The notes under the pieces were generated by a model that saw nothing but the letters and a program-made list of their open reading frames with translations, did no database searches and was not told where the DNA came from. The position numbers and the translations under genes were made by a program. From NCBI RefSeq assembly GCF_025264685.1, contig NZ_CP073721.1:8139501-8203500 (forward strand): a stretch of DNA of 64,000 nt, written 5' to 3'. This DNA is from Dactylosporangium roseum. Its GTDB lineage: Bacteria; Actinomycetota; Actinomycetes; Mycobacteriales; Micromonosporaceae. This document shows, one piece after another, positions 9,171-15,978 of this stretch (its first letter is position 1; each line of letters starts with the position of its first letter).

Positions 9171-12100
9171 GTGCCTTCGAACGCCGCTACCGACTCGTTC
9201 GTCGTGGATCTCCACATCCACTCGAAATATTCCCGAGCGTGCAGCCGCGACCTCAGCATCGAGACGCTCACCTGGTGGGCTCGGCGCAAGGGCATCACCT
9301 TGCTCGGCACCGGCGACTTCACCCACCCGGCCTGGCACGACCACCTGCGCGAGGCGCTGGTGCCGGCCGAGCCGGGCCTGTTCAAGCTCGACCCGGAGCG
9401 TGACGCCGACATCCGCCGCCGGCTGCCGGCGCGGCTGGCCGAGTCGACCGTGCGCTTCATGCTGTCGGTCGAGATCTCCACGATCTACAAGCGCGCCGAC
9501 CGCACCCGCAAGGTTCACCACCTGATCTACCAGCCCGATTTCGACGCGGTGGCCCGCTTCAACACCGCGCTCGGCCGGATCGGCAACCTCGGCTCTGACG
9601 GCCGCCCGATTCTCGGCCTGGACTCGCGCGACCTGCTGGAGATCACGCTCGAGGCCAGCCCCGACGGCTTCCTGGTGCCGGCCCACATCTGGACGCCGTG
9701 GTTCTCCGCGCTCGGCTCGAAGTCCGGCTTCGACGCGATCGCCGACTGCTACGCCGACCTGGCCGACCACATCTTCGCGGTGGAGACGGGGCTGTCCAGC
9801 GACCCGGAGATGAACTGGCGGGTCTCTTCCCTCGATCAATACCGGCTGGTCTCGAACTCCGACGCGCACTCGGCGCCCGCGCTGGCACGTGAGGCGACGG
9901 TGCTGTCCTCGGCGCTGGACTACTACGCGGTGCGCGACGCGCTGCGGACCGGCGACGGACTGGCCGGCACGCTCGAGTTCTTCCCCGAAGAGGGCAAGTA
10001 CCACGCCGACGGGCACCGCGCCTGCGACGTCAACTGGCCGCCGGCCCGCACGCGGGAGGCGCAGGGTCGCTGCCCGGAATGCGGCAAACCGCTGACCGTC
10101 GGGGTCCTGCACCGGGTCGAGGAGCTCGCCGACCGGCCCGACGGCTACACGCCGCCCGGCGCGCCGGGCGTGACGCACCTGATCCAGCTCCACGAGATCC
10201 TCGGTGAGATCCACGGCGTCGGCCCGAAGTCGAAGACGGTCGACGAGAAGCTCACCGCGCTCGTCGCCGAGCTGGGGTCGGAGCTGTCGATCCTGCGCGA
10301 GGTGCCGATCGGCGAGATCACCCGGGTGGGCGGTGAGCTGCTCGGCGAGGGCATCGAGCGGCTGCGGCGCGGCCAGGTGCACCGCACCCCCGGCTACGAC
10401 GGCGAATACGGCGTGATCCGGCTCTTCGAGCCCGCCGAGCTGGCGCCTGCCGTCCAGGCGGACGCGCTGTTCGACATTCCGGTCGTACCGAAGCAGCGGC
10501 AACCCGTCGTGAAGGCCGCACCCAAGCGGCGCGCGAAGGCGGCGCCGCCCATGGTCGAGGCGCCGCCGCCGATCGCACCGCCGCCCTCGCCGCACGAGCC
10601 GCTCGAGCCGATGCTGGCCGGGATGGAGGAGGTCGGCACCGGCCTGCTCGACCGGCTCGACGCGCTCCAGCGGGTCGCGGCCTCGGCGCCGGGCGGCCCG
10701 TTGCTCATCGTCGCCGGTCCGGGGACGGGCAAGACGCGGACGTTGACGCACCGGATCGCATACCTGTGCGCCGAGCTGGACGTCTTCCCCGAGGAGTGCC
10801 TGGCGATCACGTTCACCCGGCGGGCCGCGGAGGAGATGCGGGAGCGGCTGGAGGTCCTGCTCGGGCCGGTGACCGAGGCGGTCACGGTGTCGACGTTCCA
10901 CGCCCTGGGCCTGTCGATCCTGCGGGAGCACGCGGCCGCGGTCGGGCTGACCCCGAGTTTCCGCATCGCCGAGGAGGCCGACCTGCTCGCGGCCCTCGAG
11001 CCGCTGCCGGAGCGGGAGGCGCGGCGCGCGCTGGCGGCGATGGAGCCCACGACCAGGGAGACGCTGGCCAAGGCGCTGCGCGCGCGTGACCTGGTGTCGC
11101 TGGACGAGCTGCTGTCGCTGACCGTGGAGCTGCTGTCCGAGTCGCCGGCGCTCGTCGACCGATACCGCGCGCGCTGGCAGTGGATCTTCGTCGACGAATA
11201 CCAGGACGTCGACCCGGTGCAGTACGAGCTGCTGCGCCTGCTCTGCCCGCCCGGCGGCAACCTGTGCGCGATCGGCGACCCTGACCAGGCGATCTACTCG
11301 TTCCGGGGTGCCGAGGTGTCGTTCTTCCTGCGGTTCACCAACGACTTCTCCACGACCGAGGTCGACGCGCGGGTGGTCCGGCTGACCCGCAATTACCGCT
11401 CGTCGGCGCCGATCCTGGCCGCCGCGGTCCAGGCGATCGCACCGTCGACCCTGGTGCCCGGGCGGCGGCTCGACCCGGCCCGGCTCGATCTCGAGGCCCC
11501 GATGGTGGGGCTGTATCCGGCCGCGTCCGTCGCCGACGAGGCCGACTTCGTCGTGCGGACGATCGACGAGCTGGTCGGCGGGTTGTCCCACCGGTCGCAC
11601 GACGGGCGGGTCGACTCCCGCGCGACCGTCGGCGCGATGTCGTTCTCCGACATCGCCGTGCTGTACCGCACCGACTCCCAGGCCGGCGCGATCGTCGACG
11701 CCCTGTCGCGAGCGGGCGTCCCGGTCCAGAAGCGCTCGCACGACCGGCTGCTCGACCGGCCCGGCATCGCGGCGATCGCCCGCGAGCTGCGGTTCGCCAC
11801 CGGGCTGGGCGGCTCGATCGCGGCTCGGGTGCGACTGTCCGGGCAGGTCGTCGCGGGCCGGTGCGGCCAGCTCGACACCGACCTGATCGGATTGACCGAG
11901 GCCGACGTGTGGAACGCGGTCGACCTGATGACGCCGCTCGCACTGCGCTCGGGCAGCGACCTCGACGAGTTCCTGGGCGCGCTGGCGACCGGTGCGGAGG
12001 TCGACGGCTGGGATCCGCGCGCCGACCGGGTGACGCTGATGACACTGCACGCCTCGAAGGGCCTGGAGTTCCCCGTCGTGTTCCTGGTCGGGTGCGAGGA

Positions 12101-12362
12101 CGGGCTGCTGCCGCTGCGCGCCTTCGCCGGGGGCCGCCAGTCGGAGGACGACATCGCCGAGGAGCGGCGGCTGTTCTTCGTCGGGCTGACCCGTGCGCAG
12201 GACCGGCTCTTCGTGTCGCACAGCCGCAGCCGCTTCCGGCACGGGTCGGAGCGGGAGATGTCACCGACGCCGTTCCTGTCGGCGATCGACCCCGGTCTCC
12301 TTGAGCGGCGCGGTCCGGCAGCGCCCCGGAAGCCGAAGGATCGGCAGCTCCGGCTGATCTGA
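9171..12362 (+). CDS. Endonuclease Q-like PHP nuclease fused to UvrD/Rep helicase
   Basis: About 1063 residues in two parts. Residues 1-420 form a PHP-type domain with DLHIHSKYSRACSR at 13-26, GTGDFTHPAW, EISTIYK, SNSDAHS and a zinc-ribbon-like segment with Cys285, Cys301 and Cys304; this matches the TIGR00375/endonuclease Q family, which nicks DNA at deaminated bases. After a Pro/Ala linker (about 440-490) comes a superfamily 1 helicase: GPGTGKT near 515, FVDEYQD near 674, GDPDQAIYSFRGA, LTRNYRSS, TLHASKGLEFP and LFFVGLTRAQDRL. All helicase motifs look intact. The start is ambiguous among TTG 9141, GTG 9156 and GTG 9171; AGGA at 9160-9163 favours the last. The inferred role is strand incision coupled to unwinding in base-damage repair. 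Confidence 0.9.
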   Translation: MPSNAATDSFVVDLHIHSKYSRACSRDLSIETLTWWARRKGITLLGTGDFTHPAWHDHLREALVPAEPGLFKLDPERDADIRRRLPARLAESTVRFMLSVEISTIYKRADRTRKVHHLIYQPDFDAVARFNTALGRIGNLGSDGRPILGLDSRDLLEITLEASPDGFLVPAHIWTPWFSALGSKSGFDAIADCYADLADHIFAVETGLSSDPEMNWRVSSLDQYRLVSNSDAHSAPALAREATVLSSALDYYAVRDALRTGDGLAGTLEFFPEEGKYHADGHRACDVNWPPARTREAQGRCPECGKPLTVGVLHRVEELADRPDGYTPPGAPGVTHLIQLHEILGEIHGVGPKSKTVDEKLTALVAELGSELSILREVPIGEITRVGGELLGEGIERLRRGQVHRTPGYDGEYGVIRLFEPAELAPAVQADALFDIPVVPKQRQPVVKAAPKRRAKAAPPMVEAPPPIAPPPSPHEPLEPMLAGMEEVGTGLLDRLDALQRVAASAPGGPLLIVAGPGTGKTRTLTHRIAYLCAELDVFPEECLAITFTRRAAEEMRERLEVLLGPVTEAVTVSTFHALGLSILREHAAAVGLTPSFRIAEEADLLAALEPLPEREARRALAAMEPTTRETLAKALRARDLVSLDELLSLTVELLSESPALVDRYRARWQWIFVDEYQDVDPVQYELLRLLCPPGGNLCAIGDPDQAIYSFRGAEVSFFLRFTNDFSTTEVDARVVRLTRNYRSSAPILAAAVQAIAPSTLVPGRRLDPARLDLEAPMVGLYPAASVADEADFVVRTIDELVGGLSHRSHDGRVDSRATVGAMSFSDIAVLYRTDSQAGAIVDALSRAGVPVQKRSHDRLLDRPGIAAIARELRFATGLGGSIAARVRLSGQVVAGRCGQLDTDLIGLTEADVWNAVDLMTPLALRSGSDLDEFLGALATGAEVDGWDPRADRVTLMTLHASKGLEFPVVFLVGCEDGLLPLRAFAGGRQSEDDIAEERRLFFVGLTRAQDRLFVSHSRSRFRHGSEREMSPTPFLSAIDPGLLERRGPAAPRKPKDRQLRLI

Positions 12363-12483
12363 GCAGGTATTGACACGGATCCGTCAGGTCATTCTGTCCG
12401 GGGGTGGCGCTACCGTAGCTGCGTCGGCGCCATTAGGCTCTCACCACTGAGGCGCGGGGGCCGCAGGACCAGGAGGGATCAAC

Positions 12484-13293
12484 ATGTCGGGTTACGGACC
12501 GCCGGGCGGACCGTACCAGGGTCAACCGCAGGATCCATGGCAGGGCGGACAGCAGGACCCTTATGGACAGCCGGATCCCTACGGTCCACCCCCCCAGCAA
12601 CACGGCCAGGGCGGCGGCTACGACCAGGGCGGATATGGCCAGGGTGGCGGTGGGTACAGCCAGGGTGGTGGCTACGGCCAGGGTGGATACGGCCAGGGCG
12701 GCGGCTATGACCAGGGCGGATACGGCCAGCCCACCGGCACCTTCCAGCAGCCGGCCTACGGTGGTGGCGGCTACCCGCCGCCCGCACCCGGCTACGGTGA
12801 GCCGCAGTGGGGCCCGCCGTCCGGACCCCCGCCGAAGAAGAGCTCCGGCGGCCTGATCGCGGTTGTGGCGGTGCTCGTGCTCCTGATCTGCGGCGGTGGC
12901 GCGGCCGGCATCTACTACGTCATGAAGGACGACAAGACCGACCCGCCGGTCGCCAGCCCGTCGGCCAAGTCCAGCAGCGCGGGGCCTTCGGCCCGCCCGT
13001 CGGGCAGCGCCAGCAAATCGGGCTCCAGCGCCTCACCTACGGCCGGCGGTGTCCAGGCCGGCGACGCACGGACCGTCAAGGTCGGTGAGTGCCTGGTCAA
13101 CAACGGCACGGACCAAGCGCCGAAGCTGGAGAAGGTCACCTGCGCAGCCGGCACCTACGAGGTGCTCAAGCGCATCCCCGGCACGACCGACAAGAACCAG
13201 TGCAAGAACGTCACCGGGTATACGCACGACTACTACTACGACAGCACGGTCAACTCGCAGGACTTCGTGCTCTGCCTGAAGCTGCGCACCTGA
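12484..13293 (+). CDS. Gly/Tyr/Gln-rich single-pass membrane protein, LppU-like
   Basis: 269 residues. The first ~115 are low complexity and cytoplasmic, dominated by GGYGQG-type repeats plus proline-rich stretches. A single helix (GLIAVVAVLVLLICGGGAAG) follows PPPKKSS at about 120-145, then a Ser/Ala-rich linker. A C-terminal extracellular domain has conserved cysteines in VKVGECLVNNG, KVTCAAG, NQCKNVTG and FVLCLKL, as in LppU/SCO3897 proteins of actinobacteria. The start has a strong site (AGGAGGG before ATG). A TAGGCT hexamer at 12434-12439 may be its -10 element. A rho-independent terminator follows. Function is unknown; an envelope role is likely from topology. Confidence 0.87.
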   Translation: MSGYGPPGGPYQGQPQDPWQGGQQDPYGQPDPYGPPPQQHGQGGGYDQGGYGQGGGGYSQGGGYGQGGYGQGGGYDQGGYGQPTGTFQQPAYGGGGYPPPAPGYGEPQWGPPSGPPPKKSSGGLIAVVAVLVLLICGGGAAGIYYVMKDDKTDPPVASPSAKSSSAGPSARPSGSASKSGSSASPTAGGVQAGDARTVKVGECLVNNGTDQAPKLEKVTCAAGTYEVLKRIPGTTDKNQCKNVTGYTHDYYYDSTVNSQDFVLCLKLRT

Positions 13294-13307
13294 CCGCCCT
13301 GATCGTC

Positions 13308-13339
13308 GGCGGCCCGGGCGTTCTCACGTCCGGGCCGCC
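13308..13339 (+). terminator. Hairpin terminator after the LppU-like gene
   Basis: GGCGGCCCGG at 13308-13317 pairs perfectly with CCGGGCCGCC at 13330-13339 around a 12-base loop, starting 15 bases after the stop codon. There is no long T tract, as is usual in high-GC actinobacteria. Confidence 0.75.
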
Positions 13340-13447
13340 CCATTTCGCTCGGCAACGCCCGCCTGGCCGGCTGCGATTCCTCGGACACGACCCCCCTTGT
13401 TTTGTGGCAGAGTAGGGTTGTAGTACATTCGTTCGATCGGAGGTGCG

Positions 13448-13543
13448 GTGTTCGCTGCCGCATTATTGGGCCTTCTTGCGCCTGCGCTAGAAAACGCTAG
13501 AAAGACCACGACACGCCGTAGAGGTTCTTCTACGCGGTTCTAG
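13448..13543 (+). CDS. Candidate 31-residue small protein with TTA codon (uncertain)
   Basis: GTG 13448 is preceded by GGAGG at about 13439-13443 and opens a 31-codon frame ending in TAG at 13541. The start of the peptide is hydrophobic (MFAAALLGLLAPAL) and the end is basic (ARKTTTRRR, then GSSTRF). It uses one TTA and two AGA codons, which are rare in this genome, and it overlaps the GCTAGAAA repeats that form a putative operator. A TACATT -10 (13424-13429) with TTGTGG 16 bases upstream is plausible. Codon use argues against a housekeeping gene. It may be a bldA-type regulated peptide or chance. Confidence 0.2.
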   Translation: MFAAALLGLLAPALENARKTTTRRRGSSTRF

Positions 13544-13561
13544 CTCCTGGGCTAGAAACGC
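13486..13561 (+). promoter_or_regulatory. GCTAGAAA repeat operator at the ATPase promoter
   Basis: GCTAGAAA occurs at 13486-13493, again ten bases on at 13496-13503, and at 13551-13558. The third copy is the right arm of an inverted repeat: GCGGTTCTAGC (13534-13544), six-base loop, GCTAGAAACGC (13551-13561), with one mismatch in eleven pairs. The inverted repeat sits where the -35/-10 spacer of the TACTGT promoter (13565-13570) should be, so a protein bound there would block RNA polymerase. The helical-turn spacing of the two upstream copies suggests cooperative binding. The regulator is unknown. Confidence 0.6.
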
Positions 13562-13564
13562 CGA

Positions 13565-13570
13565 TACTGT
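13565..13570 (+). promoter_or_regulatory. -10 hexamer of leaderless ATPase gene
   Basis: TACTGT lies six bases before GTG 13577, so the transcript should begin at the start codon. The hexamer directly abuts the GCTAGAAA inverted repeat. Confidence 0.6.
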
Positions 13571-13576
13571 GCGATC

Positions 13577-14785
13577 GTGGATCCGGTTCGCAATCCGTAT
13601 GCGCCCGGCGCCGGGCAGCGTCCGCCTGAGCTCGCCGGCCGTGACCGCGAGCTGCACGCCTTCGAAGTGGTCCTGGAGCGGATCGCCCGTGGGCGGCCGG
13701 AGCGGTCTCTCATGCTCACCGGCCTGCGTGGCGTCGGCAAGACAGTGCTGCTCAACACGCTGCGATCGCAGGCGATCTCCCGGCTCTGGGGCACCGGCAA
13801 GATCGAGGCCCGGCCCGACGAGTCCCTGCGCCGCCCCGTGTCGGCGGCCCTGCACATGGCGATCCGTGAGCTCGCGCCGCATCACCGGGCGCCGGACCGG
13901 ATCGACGAGTTCCTCGGGGTGCTGAAAGCGTTCGCGATGCGCGAGGATCCGCGCAAGCCGCCGTCCAAGCTGCGGGACCGGTGGCAGCCGGGCATCGACG
14001 TGCCGCCGGCGACCGGGCGAGCCGACTCTGGCGACATCGAGATCGACCTGGTCGAGCTGTTCACGGACGCGGCGAGCGTGGCCATGGACGTCGGCACCGG
14101 CGTGGCGCTGTTCATCGACGAGATGCAGGATCTGACGGCCGACGACGTGTCGGCGCTGTGCGCCGCGTGCCACGAGTTGTCGCAGACGGGCGCGCCGCTG
14201 ATCGTGGTCGGCGCCGGCCTGCCACACCTGCCGGCACTGTTGTCGGCCTCGAAGTCGTACTCGGAACGCCTCTTCCGGTACCAGCGGATCGACCGGCTGG
14301 ACCGGCTCGCGGCGGACCTGGCGTTGACCGCGCCGGCGCAGCGGGAGGAGGTGGAATACGAGGAGAAGGCCCTCGACGCCTTGTACGACGCTTCGGGCGG
14401 CTACCCGTATTTCGTCCAGGCCTACGGCAAGGCGACCTGGGACCACGCGCCGCGCTCCCCGATCACCGCGGCCGACGTGCGGGTCGCGGCTCCCGAGGCG
14501 GAGGCCGAGCTGGCGGTCGGGTTCTTCGGCTCCCGTTACGAACGGGCGACCCCGGCCGAGCGCGAATACATGCGTACGATGGCGACCCTGCTCCCCGCCG
14601 TCGACGTCTCGGAAGCGGTGCCGACGGCTGAGATCGCCAAGACCCTGGGCCGCCGCCCGGCGAGCCTCTCCCCCGCGCGGGACGCGCTGATCAAGAAGGG
14701 CCTGATCTACTCGGGTGAACGCGGGACGGTGGCCTTCACGGTTCCCCACTTCGCCCGCTACCTGCGCACCCAGCCCTCGGAGTGA
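13577..14785 (+). CDS. AAA ATPase with winged-helix C-terminus (Orc/Cdc6-like)
   Basis: 402 residues. The P-loop GLRGVGKT is near residue 55 and the Walker B segment LFIDEMQDLTADD is near 180, followed by VGAGLPHLPALL, which holds the sensor-1 region. After residue 330 a helical domain with TAEIAKTLGRRPASLSPARD followed by a KKGLIYSGERGTVAFTVP strand-turn pattern reads as a winged helix-turn-helix. This is the STAND/Orc1-like ATPase type common in actinobacteria and usually of unknown role. The start GTG has no ribosome site and is best explained as leaderless. The repeat-rich promoter and the DNA-binding tail make autoregulation plausible but unproven. Confidence 0.85.
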   Translation: MDPVRNPYAPGAGQRPPELAGRDRELHAFEVVLERIARGRPERSLMLTGLRGVGKTVLLNTLRSQAISRLWGTGKIEARPDESLRRPVSAALHMAIRELAPHHRAPDRIDEFLGVLKAFAMREDPRKPPSKLRDRWQPGIDVPPATGRADSGDIEIDLVELFTDAASVAMDVGTGVALFIDEMQDLTADDVSALCAACHELSQTGAPLIVVGAGLPHLPALLSASKSYSERLFRYQRIDRLDRLAADLALTAPAQREEVEYEEKALDALYDASGGYPYFVQAYGKATWDHAPRSPITAADVRVAAPEAEAELAVGFFGSRYERATPAEREYMRTMATLLPAVDVSEAVPTAEIAKTLGRRPASLSPARDALIKKGLIYSGERGTVAFTVPHFARYLRTQPSE

Positions 14786-14820
14786 CCCGCCGCACCGCAC
14801 GGATCACGCGGCCGCATCAC

Positions 14821-15978
14821 TCAAGACCTGGTGCGTTCGATGATCGAGCGCAGGTCGCGGCGTTCGATCGCCGCCGCCATCAGCTCGGGGAACACGTCCG
14901 GCGTGCAGGCGAACGCCGGGACGCCCAGGGCCGCCAGGGCCGCGGCGTTGTCGTGGTCGTAGTCCGGAGCGCCTTCGTCCGAGAGGGACAGCAGGGTGAT
15001 GACCTGGACACCCGAGGCGGTCATGGCGGCCACGCGGCGCAGCATCTCGTCCCGTACACCTCCCTCGTAAAGATCACTGATCAGCACGAAGACGGTGTCC
15101 CGCGGTCGGGTGATGAGCTGCTGACCGTAGGCGATCGCGCGGTTGATGTCGGTGCCGCCACCGAGCTGCGTGCCGAACAGCACGTCGACCGGATCGGCGA
15201 GGCGGTCGGTCAGGTCGACGACCGCGGTGTCGAAGACGACGAGGGAGGTCTTCAGGGAGCGCATCGATGCCAGTACCGCCGCGAAGACTCCCGAATAGAC
15301 GACCGATGCCGCCATCGAACCGGACTGGTCGACGCACAGCACGATGTCACGCTGCACCGACTGCGCTCTGCGGCCGTAGCCGATGAGCCGCTCCGGCACC
15401 ACCGTGCGGTGCTCGACCTGGTAGTGCTTGAGGTTGGCGCGGATCGTCTTGTCCCAGTCGATGTCGTGGTGGCGCGGCCGGCTGGTCCGCGCGGCGCGGT
15501 TGAGCGCGCCGCTCAGCGCGGTGCGGGTCGGCTGCGCGACGCGCCGCTCCAGCTCGGCGACGACCTTCGCGACGACCTTGCGCGCGGCACGCTTGCTCTT
15601 GTCGGGCATGACCCGGTTGAGCGACAGCAGCGTGCCGACCAGGTGCACGTCGGGCTCGACCGCGTCGAGCATCTCGGGCTCGAGCAGCAGCCGGGTCAGG
15701 TTGAGCCGCTCGATGGCGTCGGCCTGCATGACCTGCACGACGGTCGAGGGGAAGTACTTGCGGATGTCGCCGAGCCAGCGCGCCACGCGCGGCGCCGACG
15801 CGCCGAGACCGGCGCCGCGCTGGACCGGCGTGCCGTCGCCGGTGCTGTCGTAGAGCGCGCCGAGTGCCGCGTCGACGGCGACGTCGTCGCCGCTCAGGCC
15901 ATAGCCGGTGCCGTCCGCGTCGGGCGCGCCGCCGAGCGCGAGCCGCCAGCGGCGGAGGCGCTCGTCATCCGGTGACAT
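14821..15978 (-). CDS. VWA domain protein of the SWIM-MoxR operon (YehP-like)
   Basis: 385 residues. The C-terminal half is a von Willebrand factor A domain with the metal-site start DIVLCVDQSGSM, the conserved threonine in LGGGTDINRA and the aspartate in FVLISDLYEGG, so the MIDAS looks complete. The N-terminal ~190 residues are helical and Arg/Leu-rich. VWA proteins of this kind pair with MoxR AAA+ ATPases, as ViaA does with RavA and ChlD does with ChlI. It is the last gene of a five-gene overlapping operon, starting 14 bases inside the preceding gene with GGAAGGAG before ATG 15978. No signal peptide is seen, so it should be cytosolic. Confidence 0.9.
   Translation of the reverse strand: MSPDDERLRRWRLALGGAPDADGTGYGLSGDDVAVDAALGALYDSTGDGTPVQRGAGLGASAPRVARWLGDIRKYFPSTVVQVMQADAIERLNLTRLLLEPEMLDAVEPDVHLVGTLLSLNRVMPDKSKRAARKVVAKVVAELERRVAQPTRTALSGALNRAARTSRPRHHDIDWDKTIRANLKHYQVEHRTVVPERLIGYGRRAQSVQRDIVLCVDQSGSMAASVVYSGVFAAVLASMRSLKTSLVVFDTAVVDLTDRLADPVDVLFGTQLGGGTDINRAIAYGQQLITRPRDTVFVLISDLYEGGVRDEMLRRVAAMTASGVQVITLLSLSDEGAPDYDHDNAAALAALGVPAFACTPDVFPELMAAAIERRDLRSIIERTRS

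Noticed and set aside
9000..12242. 1080-codon frame opposite the nuclease-helicase fusion
   Set aside because: The plus-strand product has complete PHP and helicase motifs; the minus frame has none.
13422..13435. LexA/SOS box before the AAA ATPase gene
   Set aside because: Right half GTTCG fits, but the left half has three mismatches to the palindromic consensus.
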